From assembly GCF_019285775.1 (NCBI RefSeq), contig NZ_CP079105.1:2418001-2482000 (forward strand): DNA of 64,000 nucleotides. Direction: 5' to 3'. Each line of letters begins with the position of its first letter. Position 1 is the first letter of the stretch. Both the position numbers and the translations under genes were made by a program. The notes under the pieces are model-generated. The model was given only the letters and a program-made list of their open reading frames with translations, ran no database searches and had not been told where the DNA came from. The DNA comes from Skermania piniformis. GTDB taxonomy: Bacteria > Actinomycetota > Actinomycetes > Mycobacteriales > Mycobacteriaceae. Shown piece after piece: positions 28,764-37,723 of the stretch.

Positions 28764-28816
28764 CCGGATCCCTTCTCTTGCCGAAGCATGCCGACCGGCC
28801 CGACCGAGACCCCCGG

Positions 28817-28972
28817 TCAGTCCGCCGACCGGCGGCCGGCCTGCCGCAACGCCTCGCGCAGCGCGAACTCGATCTGCGCGTTCACGCTCCGGAGGTCGTC
28901 GGCAGCCCACTTGGCCATCGCGTCGTACACCGCCGGATCCAGCCGCAGCAGCAGCTTCTTCCGCTCAGCCAT
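28817..28972 (-). CDS. Ribbon-helix-helix (Arc/CopG-like) protein, 51 residues
   Basis: This small gene reads [20 protein letters not shown] from its ATG at 28972, then a helix with a KWAADDLRSVNAQIEFALREAL pattern. The beta strand LLLRLDP and the two helices (AMAKWAAD, SVNAQIEFALREAL) are those of an Arc-type DNA-binding dimer, with Asn-Ala-Gln at the turn. It overlaps the SPFH stop by eight bases (ATGGCTGA), so translation is coupled. I infer that it represses its own operon through the palindrome at 29847-29876. It could also act as an antitoxin, but no toxin is adjacent. Confidence 0.8.
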   Translation of the reverse strand: MAERKKLLLRLDPAVYDAMAKWAADDLRSVNAQIEFALREALRQAGRRSAD

Positions 28973-29837
28973 AGAGCGAGCCGGTGTTCACCACCGGCTG
29001 GATCGCCCGGTCGCCACACAACACGACCAGCAGGTTCGACACCATCGCCGCGCGGCGCTCCTCGTCCAGCTCGACCACGCCCTGCTCGGCGAGCCGGCTC
29101 AGCGCCAGCCCGACCATCCCGACCGCGCCCTCGACGATCTGCTGCCGGGCAGCGACCACCTGCGCAGCCTGCTGGCGGACCAACATCGCCTGGGCGATCT
29201 CGGGCGCGTAGGCCAAGTGGGTGATCCGCGCCTCCTGCACCTGCACCCCGGCCAGCGCCGTCCGCTCGCGCAGCTCATCGGTCAGCTCGGCGGCAACCTC
29301 GGTGCCGTCGCGCAGACTGGTGGTGTCCGGCGCGTGCGAATCGTACGGATGGGTGGTGGCGAGATGACGAACGGCGGCTTCGGACTGGATGGCCACATAC
29401 TCCTCGTAGTCGTCCACCGCGAAGGCTGCCTTGGCCGGCTCCACGACCTTGTAGACGACGACGGCGGCGATCTCCACCGGGTTGCCGTCGGCATCGTTCA
29501 CCTTCAGCTTCGCGGTCTCGAAGTTGCGCACCCGCAGGCTGATCCGGCGTTTGGTGGTCAGCGGAACGGTCCAGCTGAACCCGGTGTGCTCCACCGTGCC
29601 GATGTACCGGCCGAAGAACTGGATCACGCGGGACTCGTTGGGGCTGATCACCGTGAACCCGGTGGTCAGCAGCAGGGCCAGCAGCCCGGACAACACCGCC
29701 CCGGCAACACCGGCGACCCGGACCGGTGCGCCCGGATCGGGTGCCGCTGCCAGGGCCGATACCACCGCCGCGCCGAGCAGGACCAATACGCCCGCCGCCA
29801 GCAAGAACCCGTCGAGTCGAAACGCCCGCCGCTCCAT
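28965..29837 (-). CDS. SPFH/band 7 domain membrane protein
   Basis: The 290-residue product has two N-terminal membrane segments (about residues 11-30 and 42-62) and then an SPFH domain ([50 protein letters not shown]) ending in a coiled stretch rich in Ala and Gln. SPFH proteins form membrane-associated oligomers that organise membrane microdomains; the partner here is not known. ATG at 29837 is preferred over the adjacent GTG because GGAGG lies four bases upstream. It is the first gene of a two-gene unit with the RHH protein. Confidence 0.9.
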   Translation of the reverse strand: MERRAFRLDGFLLAAGVLVLLGAAVVSALAAAPDPGAPVRVAGVAGAVLSGLLALLLTTGFTVISPNESRVIQFFGRYIGTVEHTGFSWTVPLTTKRRISLRVRNFETAKLKVNDADGNPVEIAAVVVYKVVEPAKAAFAVDDYEEYVAIQSEAAVRHLATTHPYDSHAPDTTSLRDGTEVAAELTDELRERTALAGVQVQEARITHLAYAPEIAQAMLVRQQAAQVVAARQQIVEGAVGMVGLALSRLAEQGVVELDEERRAAMVSNLLVVLCGDRAIQPVVNTGSLYG

Positions 29838-29846
29838 CACGCCTCC

Positions 29847-29876
29847 AGCTATCTAATTGATATCATCAAGATAGCT
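29847..29876. promoter_or_regulatory. AT-rich palindromic operator candidate before SPFH gene
   Basis: Arms AGCTATCT (29847-29854) and AGATAGCT (29869-29876) are perfect inverted repeats. Between them a second pair, TTGAT and ATCAA on the minus strand, is nested. The 30-base element is strikingly AT-rich in this genome, overlaps the -10 of the SPFH promoter and ends nine bases from the start codon, so a bound repressor would block transcription. The RHH protein of the same operon is the natural candidate. Confidence 0.6.
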
Positions 29877-29896
29877 TGGATGCGTCGTCAGAGCAA
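29868..29896 (-). promoter_or_regulatory. Promoter of SPFH-RHH operon
   Basis: On the minus strand TTGCTC (29896-29891) and TATCTT (29873-29868) are 17 bases apart. The -35 lies just upstream of and touching the stop of the amino-acid ABC ATPase gene, and the -10 lies inside the palindrome. Confidence 0.5.
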
Positions 29897-30691
29897 TCGG
29901 GAAAGAAACGCCGCCGTCCGCTCCTCCCGCGGCTTCGCCAGCATCGTGCGCGGATCACCGGACTCGACCACCACCCCGCGGTCCATGAACACCAGTTGAT
30001 CGGCGACCTCCCGGGCAAAGCCGATCTCGTGGGTGACCACCACCATGGTCATCCCACCGGCGGCGAGTCGGCGCATCACCGCCAGCACGTCGCCGACCAG
30101 CTCCGGGTCCAGCGCCGAGGTCGGCTCGTCGAACAGCATCAGCTTCGGTTGCATCGCCAACGCCCGCGCGATCGCCACCCGTTGTTGCTGCCCACCGGAC
30201 AGCTGCGCCGGGTACACCGCGGCCTTGTCCGCCAGGCCGACCTGCTCCAACAGATCCCAGCCACGCTCGGTAGCCGCGGCTTTGCCGATACCCTTCACCC
30301 GAATCGGCGCCTCGATGACGTTCGCCAACACCGTGCGGTGCGGAAACAAGTTGAACTGCTGGAACACCATGCCGATGTCGCGCCGCTGACCCGCCGCCTC
30401 GCGCGGCGACAACTCGTACAGCTTCCCGCCCCGCTCCCGGTAACCGATCAGCTCACCGTCGACGAACAGCCGGCCGGCGTCGACCCGCTCCAGATGATTG
30501 ATACAGCGCAGAAAAGTCGACTTGCCCGAACCCGACGGACCGATCAAACAGGTCACCGTGCCCCGCGGCACCTCCACCGAGATCCCCCGGAGTACCTGCA
30601 GTGCGCCGAAGTTCTTGCACACCTGCACTGCCCGGAGCATCGGCGGCGCCGCGCGGACACCGGCCGAATCCGACCCGCCGGTCGCCGTCAC
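29888..30691 (-). CDS. Polar amino-acid ABC transporter ATPase
   Basis: The 267-residue ATPase has Walker [11 protein letters not shown]-loop FQQFNLFPH, signature LSGGQQQR and Walker [15 protein letters not shown]. The FNLFPH region and [18 protein letters not shown] tail place it in the GlnQ-type family that powers import of polar amino acids. It overlaps the permease gene by four bases (ATGA), so it is translated as part of the three-gene importer. Confidence 0.92.
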   Translation of the reverse strand: MTATGGSDSAGVRAAPPMLRAVQVCKNFGALQVLRGISVEVPRGTVTCLIGPSGSGKSTFLRCINHLERVDAGRLFVDGELIGYRERGGKLYELSPREAAGQRRDIGMVFQQFNLFPHRTVLANVIEAPIRVKGIGKAAATERGWDLLEQVGLADKAAVYPAQLSGGQQQRVAIARALAMQPKLMLFDEPTSALDPELVGDVLAVMRRLAAGGMTMVVVTHEIGFAREVADQLVFMDRGVVVESGDPRTMLAKPREERTAAFLSRLL

Positions 30692-31587
30692 TGTCCGGCC
30701 CCGGCCGGCTCGGGCGCGGATGATCGCCGCGATACGCCTTTCGCATAATACCGCTCCAGGTAGTACTGCCCGACCATCAGGATGCTGGTCACCGCGAGGT
30801 ACCAGGTTGCCGCGACCAGCAACAGCGGAATCGGCTGGAAATTCACCCCGGAGATATCGCGGGCCCGGCCGTACAGCTCGGTGCTCAGCGGCACCGCAGT
30901 GACCAACGACGTGGTCTTCAGCATGCTGATCACCTCGTTACCGGTCGGCGGAATGATCACCCGCATCGCCTGCGGCAGCACCGTGCGACGCATGGTCATC
31001 GCCCAGGACATTCCCAGCGCCGTCGACGCCTCCACCTGCCCATCGGCTACCGAGCCGATCCCGGCCCGAACGATCTCGGCCATGTATGCGGCCTCGTTCA
31101 GACCCAGCCCGATCATCGCGAAGGCGAACGCCGCGGAAAGGTTCTGGATATCGAAATGGAAGAACTGCGGCCCGAACGGGATGCCCAGATCGATGGTCCG
31201 ATACAACGACGGGAACAGTCCCCAGAACACGAGCTGGACGTACACCGGGGTGCCGCGGAACACCCAGAGGTAAACCCATGCGGCCGAGCGCAGCACCGGG
31301 TTGGGCGACATCCGCATGACCGCGAGTGCCACGCCCAGCACGATCGCGATCAGCATCGCCAGGACGGTCAGTTCGACCGTCACCCAGGCGCCTCGCACGA
31401 TCCGTTCGTCGCGCAGATAACGCCAGTAGGTCCCCCACCCGTAGGCATCGTTGGTCGCGGCGCCGTAGACGAACAGCGCCGCCAGCCCGAGAATCCCGAC
31501 GGCGGCGATCCACCGCCCCGGATGACGCAGCGGGACAACCTTTATCGGCTCGGGAAGATCTGCCGCCGGTCCTGGCGACCCGCTCAT
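30688..31587 (-). CDS. Polar amino-acid ABC transporter permease
   Basis: The 299-residue protein has five or six membrane segments and the HisM/GlnP family signature ([53 protein letters not shown]). The EAA loop that docks on the ATPase is clear. A single permease gene suggests a homodimer. It lies 21 bases after the binding-protein gene and overlaps the ATPase gene. Confidence 0.92.
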   Translation of the reverse strand: MSGSPGPAADLPEPIKVVPLRHPGRWIAAVGILGLAALFVYGAATNDAYGWGTYWRYLRDERIVRGAWVTVELTVLAMLIAIVLGVALAVMRMSPNPVLRSAAWVYLWVFRGTPVYVQLVFWGLFPSLYRTIDLGIPFGPQFFHFDIQNLSAAFAFAMIGLGLNEAAYMAEIVRAGIGSVADGQVEASTALGMSWAMTMRRTVLPQAMRVIIPPTGNEVISMLKTTSLVTAVPLSTELYGRARDISGVNFQPIPLLLVAATWYLAVTSILMVGQYYLERYYAKGVSRRSSAPEPAGAGQ

Positions 31588-31608
31588 GGTTGCCCCGATC
31601 GATCCCGG

Positions 31609-32520
31609 TCAGCCGACCGCGCCGTTGATCACCGGTTTTTCGATCTTTCCGGCACCCACACCCCAGTTGTCGGCGATGGTCGCGTAGGTGCCGTCGGCGA
31701 TCAGATGTTCGAGCGCCTGGAGCAGCGACGTAGCCAACGGCGAGCCCTTCGCGACCGGCCAACCGTAGGGCGCCGAGTCGAACACCGGCCCGGACGCCTC
31801 GATCCGGCCCTCGCTCTGCTTGATCGCGTAGGCGGTGACCGGCGAATCCGCCGACATCGCGTCCACCTTGCCCAGCACCAGGGCGTTGGTTGCGTCGTCC
31901 TGGCGATCGAACTTGACGATCTCGATCGGCGGCTTGCCCGCCGCGGTACATTTCGCGCTCTTCGCGGGCACCTCTTCGGTGTCCTGGACGGTCGTCGATT
32001 GGACCGCAACCTTTTTGCCGCAGGCATCGTTCGGGTCGATCGGCCGATCGACCTGCTGCGCCCACTGCACGCCCGCGTTGAAGTAGGTGGTGAAATCGAC
32101 CACCTGCTCGCGTTCCTTGGTGTCGGTGAACGACGACATGCCGACGTCGTAGGTCCCGGCCTGGATCGCCGGAATGATCTTGTCGAAGTCGGAGGCCTGG
32201 TAGTCGGTGCTCAGCCCGAGGACACCGGCGACTGCGTCCAACAGGTCCACGTCGAACCCGACGATCTTGCCGTCGGCGTCGCGATACTCGTTCGGCTGAT
32301 ACGGCAGGTTGACCCCGACCACCAGTTTGCCGGCGTTCTTGATCTTCTCCGGCACGGTGGCGGCAATCTCGTCCGCCTTCGTGACCTGTACTGCTTCGGT
32401 CGAGGCGCCGGACGAACCCTGCTGGTCCTCGTTGTTGCTGGTGCAACCGGTGAGCAACAACGCGCCACCGGCGAGCAGACACATACCCCGAACGAAACCA
32501 CTCCTGATACCGGACGACAC
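31609..32520 (-). CDS. Amino-acid ABC transporter substrate-binding lipoprotein
   Basis: The 303-residue product has a lipoprotein signal with lipobox LLTGC, so it is anchored outside the membrane. The mature part is a type 3 solute-binding domain (LVVGVNLPYQPNEYRDADGK, GFDVDLLDAVAG, AGTYDVGMSSFTDTKERE). Substrate cannot be read from the sequence; polar amino acids fit the partner genes. GTG at 32520 has GGAGGA four bases upstream; longer in-frame starts lack support. Confidence 0.9.
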   Translation of the reverse strand: MSSGIRSGFVRGMCLLAGGALLLTGCTSNNEDQQGSSGASTEAVQVTKADEIAATVPEKIKNAGKLVVGVNLPYQPNEYRDADGKIVGFDVDLLDAVAGVLGLSTDYQASDFDKIIPAIQAGTYDVGMSSFTDTKEREQVVDFTTYFNAGVQWAQQVDRPIDPNDACGKKVAVQSTTVQDTEEVPAKSAKCTAAGKPPIEIVKFDRQDDATNALVLGKVDAMSADSPVTAYAIKQSEGRIEASGPVFDSAPYGWPVAKGSPLATSLLQALEHLIADGTYATIADNWGVGAGKIEKPVINGAVG

Positions 32521-32631
32521 GACTTCCTCCAATTCAGGGCAGGGAACGCCACCCGGGTGCGGGGTGCGGTACGAGTTACCAGAGATTAGACCTGGCTCCG
32601 CCGAGCCGGGCGGAAGAATCGCGATGGTCGC

Positions 32632-32637
32632 TATGTT
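32632..32637 (+). promoter_or_regulatory. Candidate -10 (TATGTT) of trx
   Basis: TATGTT would start transcription near 32644 and place the 17-bp tandem repeats in the thioredoxin mRNA leader. No good -35 was recognised. Confidence 0.3.
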
Positions 32638-32650
32638 CTCTCGTAAGAGC

Positions 32651-32694
32651 GTTCGACCACATACGGCGTTCGACCACATACGGCGTTCGACCAC
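32651..32694. repeat. 17-bp tandem direct repeats upstream of thioredoxin gene
   Basis: GTTCGACCACATACGGC occurs twice exactly (32651-32667, 32668-32684), followed by the first ten bases of a third copy (32685-32694). It lies between the divergent binding-protein and thioredoxin genes, about 40 bases before the thioredoxin start. Confidence 0.9.
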
Positions 32695-32735
32695 CGGGCC
32701 GAGCGCGCGGTCGGATCGCACCGAGAGAGGACACG

Positions 32736-33119
<384 letters not shown>

Positions 33120-33125
33120 CCCTGC

Positions 33126-33587
33126 TCAGCGCAGCCGGTTGACCCCGGCAATCATCGCTTGCAGCGCCGATTCGGTCTCGTCACCGGCCAGCGCGGCGGC
33201 CCAGCCCCGTCGGCCGTCGCACTCGCAATGCACGAAGGTGGCGGTGCCGTCGGCGGTGCGGCGCTGGTGAAAGGCCAGCACCTCCACCGCAATCCCGACG
33301 GCGTAGAGCGCCGAGGTCATCGCCGCAACCGGGCCGGATGCGGTGGCCCGGACGGTCCGAATCTGCTCGCCGAACGCCAACGTCGCGGAGTACTCGGCAC
33401 TCCCGGTGTGGCGCTTGGCAACCGACCAACCACCCAGGCGAATCGGTCCGCCGGTCGTGCAGTAGCGGTCGACGAACTCGGCGGCGGTGATCGTGGCCGA
33501 TTCGGCGCGGAGCTCGCGGGGCGCGGCGGTGACGATCGGGTGGATCCGGCCGGCGGCGGTATCGGCAGAGAAAAACGCTGTGGTCAT
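33126..33587 (-). CDS. Stand-alone LeuA-type allosteric (regulatory) domain protein
   Basis: The 153-residue product resembles only the C-terminal leucine-binding domain of 2-isopropylmalate synthase: an RTVRATASGPVAAMTSALY stretch like the GNGPIDA region of LeuA, VLAFHQRRTADGTATFVHCE, and a final LQAMIAGVNRL helix. No catalytic TIM barrel is present and no leuA is near. It may sense leucine or bind LeuA in trans. The ATG at 33587 has no clear ribosome site. It converges on the thioredoxin gene with six bases between the stops. Confidence 0.75.
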   Translation of the reverse strand: MTTAFFSADTAAGRIHPIVTAAPRELRAESATITAAEFVDRYCTTGGPIRLGGWSVAKRHTGSAEYSATLAFGEQIRTVRATASGPVAAMTSALYAVGIAVEVLAFHQRRTADGTATFVHCECDGRRGWAAALAGDETESALQAMIAGVNRLR

Positions 33588-33761
33588 GGCGACTGGTAAG
33601 GCTTCCGTGTGGGGAGGGAGGACCAGCGCAAGTGCAGTTCAAACGGCCCGCAGCGAGGAGCCGGTCCGAATCAGACCCCGCTACGGCGGTGAACTACGAG
33701 AAGTCGCTGCACGCCGGAAACAGTAGAGTACCCGACCCGCAAAGAGCAAACAGGCTTGTCG

Positions 33762-36485
33762 TCAGTGCGCCGCCGCGTCCCAACTCCGTCCGGTGCCGAC
33801 CGAAACCTCCAGCGGCACCGACATGTCGATCGCACCCGCCATCTTTTCCCGCACCAGCACGTCCACCTGGTCGCGTTCGGCCGCGACCACTTCGAACACC
33901 AGCTCGTCGTGGATCTGCAGCAGCATCCGGGACCGCAGACCGGCCGCATCCAGCGCTCGCTGCACGTCGATCATCGCGACCTTGATGATGTCGGCCGCCG
34001 TGCCCTGGATCGGCGCGTTCAACGCCATCCGCTCTGCCGACTCGCGCCGCATCCGGTTGCTGGAATCCAGATCCGGCAGGTAACGCCGGCGACCGAACAG
34101 CGTCTGGGTGTAGCCGACTTTGCGAGCCTGCTCCACCACGTCGTGTAGGTAGTCGCGGATACCGCCGAAACGATCGAAGTAGACGTCCATCTGCTCCTTC
34201 GCCTCGTCGGTGCTGATCTTCAGCTGCATCGACAATCCGTACGCCGACAACCCGTATGCCAGCCCGTACGACATCGCCTTCACCCGGCGCCGCAATTCCG
34301 GGGTGACCTCGGCGATCGGCAGACCGAACGCCTTCGACGCGACGAAGTTATGCAGGTCCTCGCCGGAGTTGAACGCCTCGATCAGCCCCTCGTCGCCGGA
34401 GACGTGCGCCATGATCCGCATCTCGATCTGGCTGTAGTCCGCGGTCAGCAACATGTCGTAGCCGGCGCCGACCACGAAGCAATCCCGAATCCGGCGGCCG
34501 GTGTCGGTGCGGATCGGGATGTTCTGCAGGTTCGGCTCGGTCGACGACAGCCGCCCGGTCGCCGCGATGGTCTGGTTGAACGTGGTGTGGATCCGCCCGT
34601 CGTCGGCCACCGACTTGAGCAATCCGTCCACGGTCACCTTGAGCCGGGTCGCATCTCGGTGGGCGAGCAGATGCTCCAGGAACGGATGCTGGGTTTTCTC
34701 GAACAAGCTCTCCAGTGCGTCTGCATCGGTGGTGTAGCCGGTCTTGGTCCGCTTGGTCTTCGGCATGTCCAGTTCGTCGAACAGCACCACTTGCAACTGC
34801 TTCGGCGAACCGAGGTTGATCTGCTTGCCGATCACGTCGTATGCCGCGCTCGCCGCCTGCTCGACCTGGCCCGCGAACGTGGACCGCAACTCCTCCAGGT
34901 GCGCGACGTCCACCGCGATTCCGGCCGCCTCCAGCCGAGCGAGCTCCGCGGCCAACGGCAACTCCATGTCGGCCAGGAGCGGGGTGGACTCGATCTGCGT
35001 CAGCTCGGCATCGAACGCATCCGCCAGGTCGGTAACCGCGCGCGCCCGCAAGATCTCCGCCTGCGCCAGCTCGGCGATCTGCTGATCCTCGTCGTCGAGC
35101 AGCGAGAGCTGGCCTTGATCCGAGGTCTCCACCCGCAGCTCGCGATGCAGATAACGCAACGACAGATCGTCGAGGTTGAACGTGCGCTGCCCGGGTCGCA
35201 CCAGGTACGCAGCCAGCGCAGTGTCGCTGGTCAACCCGCTCAGCGTCCAGCCCCGCCCGCGCAGTGCATGCATCGCCGCCTTGGCCTCGTGGACGGCCTT
35301 GGGCTGCCCGGGATCGGCCAGCCAGGCACCGAGCGCCTGCTCGTCGCCCGGGGTGAGCCGGGTGGTGTCGACGTATCCGCCCTCCCCGTCGCTCGCCACG
35401 ATCGCAATCGCCGCCGCGTCACCGCCGTAGGGTCCGCTCGGCCCGACGACGCCGAGCCCGTGCCGCGAACCGTCGGACGCATGCTCGGCCAGCCAGGCGG
35501 CCACGGTATCCGGGTCCAGCACGCCACCACTGATGTCGAATCCTGCGTCCGCCTCGGGTTCCGGCGAGACCAGCGTCTCGAACAACCGGTCGCGCAACAC
35601 CCGGAACTCCAGGTCGTCGAACAGCGCGTGGATCCGCTCTCGGTCCCAGCCCGCGTGCTCGAGCTGGTCGGGGGTGTACGGCAACGCCATATCCCGGACC
35701 AGCTGGGTGAGCTGCCGGTTCAGCACGACCGCGGACAGGTTGGCGCGCAACGCGTCACCGACCTTCCCCCGTACCTCGTCGACCCGGTCGACCAACGCGG
35801 TCAGATCACCGAACTCCCGAATCCACTTCGCGGCCGTCTTCTCCCCCACCCCGGGGATACCCGGCAGGTTGTCGCTCGGATCGCCGCGCAGCGCAGCATA
35901 GTCCGGGTACTGCGCCGGGGTCAGTCCGTAGCGCTCCTGAACCGTCTCCGGGGTGAACCGCCACAGATCCGATACCCCCTTGCGCGGGTACAGCACGGTG
36001 ACCCGGTCGTTGACCAGCTGGATCGCGTCCCGGTCGCCGGTGACGACGAGCACCCGGTAGCCGAGCGGATCGGCCAGCGTGGTCATCGTCGCGATGATGT
36101 CGTCGGCCTCGAAACCGGGCTGTTGCATCACCGGGATACCGAGCGCGCCGAGTACCTCCTGGATCACCTCGATCTGGCCGCGGAACTCGTCCGGCGGCCG
36201 GCTCCGGTTCGCCTTGTACTCGGCGTACTGCTCGGCTCGGAAGGTCTGCCGGGACACGTCGAACGCGGCGGCGATGTGCGTCGGCTGCTCGTCCCGGAGC
36301 AGATTGATCAGCATCGAGGTGAACCCGTACACCGCGTTGGTGACCTGCCCACTCTGCGTCTTGAAGTTCTCCGCGGGGAGCGCGAAAAACGCCCGGAACG
36401 CCAGCGAATGTCCGTCGAGCAACATCAGCGTCGGCGGCTCCGCCGCGGTGGACGACGGGGCGGCTACGGCGCTGGGACTGGTCAC
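33762..36485 (-). CDS. polA: DNA polymerase I
   Basis: PolA fills gaps and removes RNA primers. The 907-residue product has an N-terminal 5'-3' exonuclease (LMLLDGHSLAFRAFFAL, GFEADDIIA, GDPSDNLPGIPGVGEKTA), a middle domain lacking the usual proofreading carboxylates, and a full polymerase domain with motif A DYSQIEMRIMAHVSGDE, O-helix RRRVKAMSYGLAYG and motif C QIHDELVFEV. Length matches mycobacterial PolA. GTG at 36485 was chosen because TAGACT lies seven bases upstream. Confidence 0.97.
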   Translation of the reverse strand: MTSPSAVAAPSSTAAEPPTLMLLDGHSLAFRAFFALPAENFKTQSGQVTNAVYGFTSMLINLLRDEQPTHIAAAFDVSRQTFRAEQYAEYKANRSRPPDEFRGQIEVIQEVLGALGIPVMQQPGFEADDIIATMTTLADPLGYRVLVVTGDRDAIQLVNDRVTVLYPRKGVSDLWRFTPETVQERYGLTPAQYPDYAALRGDPSDNLPGIPGVGEKTAAKWIREFGDLTALVDRVDEVRGKVGDALRANLSAVVLNRQLTQLVRDMALPYTPDQLEHAGWDRERIHALFDDLEFRVLRDRLFETLVSPEPEADAGFDISGGVLDPDTVAAWLAEHASDGSRHGLGVVGPSGPYGGDAAAIAIVASDGEGGYVDTTRLTPGDEQALGAWLADPGQPKAVHEAKAAMHALRGRGWTLSGLTSDTALAAYLVRPGQRTFNLDDLSLRYLHRELRVETSDQGQLSLLDDEDQQIAELAQAEILRARAVTDLADAFDAELTQIESTPLLADMELPLAAELARLEAAGIAVDVAHLEELRSTFAGQVEQAASAAYDVIGKQINLGSPKQLQVVLFDELDMPKTKRTKTGYTTDADALESLFEKTQHPFLEHLLAHRDATRLKVTVDGLLKSVADDGRIHTTFNQTIAATGRLSSTEPNLQNIPIRTDTGRRIRDCFVVGAGYDMLLTADYSQIEMRIMAHVSGDEGLIEAFNSGEDLHNFVASKAFGLPIAEVTPELRRRVKAMSYGLAYGLSAYGLSMQLKISTDEAKEQMDVYFDRFGGIRDYLHDVVEQARKVGYTQTLFGRRRYLPDLDSSNRMRRESAERMALNAPIQGTAADIIKVAMIDVQRALDAAGLRSRMLLQIHDELVFEVVAAERDQVDVLVREKMAGAIDMSVPLEVSVGTGRSWDAAAH

Positions 36486-36492
36486 GGGGTCG

Positions 36493-36498
36493 AGTCTA
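36493..36498 (-). promoter_or_regulatory. -10 element TAGACT of polA, leaderless type
   Basis: On the minus strand TAGACT lies seven bases before the GTG start of polA, in the short gap after the AraC-family gene. Confidence 0.5.
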
Positions 36499-36518
36499 GG
36501 GAGGCCCACCGACAGGTT

Positions 36519-37535
36519 TCACCCGCCACCCGACCGGCTCCGGTAGGCACGCGGACTCACGCCCTTCCACCGACGGAACGCCTGCGACAGGCTCGACACC
36601 TCCGCGTAGCCGAGCCGCTCGGCGATCTCGGCGACGGTCAGCCCGTCGGCCAGCATCTCCTCCGCCAACTGTTCCCTGATCTCGTCGAGCAACTCCCGAA
36701 ACGACGTCCCCTCGGCGGCCAGGCGTTGCCGGAGGGTGCGCGAGCTGACGTGCAGCGCCGCCGCGATTCGTTCGGCATTGGGTGGGGTCGCCGGCTCGGA
36801 ACGAATGAGGTCGCAGACCTGACCGGCCAGGCCGCCGCGGGTGCGGCGGCGTTGCAACAAGTCGCGGCACTGCGCTTGCGCGAGTGCCCCGGTGTGGGCA
36901 TTCGCTTGGGGTAGCGGCAGATCGAGATACTCGGACGACATCTCGACGACGTTCTCGGCGGCCTCGAACTCGGGCACCACCCCGAAAACCTCGGCGTAGC
37001 GCTGCACGTCGTCCGGCGGCGGGAACGCAAACCGCACGGCAGTCGACGGAACCGGAGCACGAAACAGGTCGTGCTGGATGACCATCATCGCAGCGGCGTC
37101 GCGTTCGACGGCGAACCGGGCGAACCGGGCCGGAATGTCCGGGGTGTCGAGCACGAGCCGGATCGCACCGTCCGGCTCGCGGACCACGACTCGGGAGAAC
37201 GCGAACGTGAGGTCCAGATAACGCAGACCCAGATCGACCGCGACTCGCAGCGTCGGGCTGCTGAGCAGGGCGAAGCCCCAGATCCCGTAGGTGGTGAGGT
37301 GGTAGCGACTACCGACGTCGAGCCCCAGACCTGCTCGATCGTTCGTGGCGGTGAGCAGATTGCCGATCGCGGTGAGCTCCTGGCGTGCGGATACCTCGTG
37401 ATTCGAGTCGCCGTACGGCACCGCGCTCAGCCCGGTGCCGCGCAGGCACACCGCCGGCGGGACACCCAGCTCGGCGCCGAGCTCGACCACGATGCCGAGG
37501 CTCGTCGGCGAACGCGGCACGTCCCACTCGACCAC
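36519..37535 (-). CDS. AraC-family transcriptional regulator
   Basis: The 338-residue product has the N-terminal arabinose-binding-like domain of the OruR/VirS group (ELGAELGVPPAVCLRGTGLS) and a C-terminal AraC DNA-binding domain with two helix-turn-helix units (IAAALHVSSRTLRQRLAAEG, VAEIAERLGYAEVSSLSQAFRRW). GTG at 37535 was chosen because GAGGGAG lies about five bases upstream and the length then fits the family; a longer frame begins at 37622 or beyond. It is divergent from the flavin monooxygenase and is the likely regulator of that gene. Confidence 0.85.
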   Translation of the reverse strand: MVEWDVPRSPTSLGIVVELGAELGVPPAVCLRGTGLSAVPYGDSNHEVSARQELTAIGNLLTATNDRAGLGLDVGSRYHLTTYGIWGFALLSSPTLRVAVDLGLRYLDLTFAFSRVVVREPDGAIRLVLDTPDIPARFARFAVERDAAAMMVIQHDLFRAPVPSTAVRFAFPPPDDVQRYAEVFGVVPEFEAAENVVEMSSEYLDLPLPQANAHTGALAQAQCRDLLQRRRTRGGLAGQVCDLIRSEPATPPNAERIAAALHVSSRTLRQRLAAEGTSFRELLDEIREQLAEEMLADGLTVAEIAERLGYAEVSSLSQAFRRWKGVSPRAYRSRSGGG

Positions 37536-37723
37536 AATCGCTCCCTCGTTCCCCCGCTCGCCGAATCTAGTAAGTCGGGCGCCGACTCGCACCTCCCGCG
37601 TCGGCACGTCGAGCGCGACCATAGTTTCGTCGACTTCCCGCGTCGGCAGAAGCAGGTGAAAAAAATGACCGTCCGACCACGACGTGCGGTACCGCTGTCC
37701 AGTATCGAGAAGGGACCCGAGGC

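Noticed and set aside
28817-29837. Toxin-antitoxin pair
   Set aside because: The RHH protein could be an antitoxin, but its partner is a clear SPFH membrane protein, not a known toxin.
32651-32694. Short CRISPR-like repeat array
   Set aside because: The repeats are directly adjacent without unique spacers, and no cas genes are present.
34350-36914. 854-codon plus-strand frame
   Set aside because: Antisense to polA and the AraC gene, with no domain.
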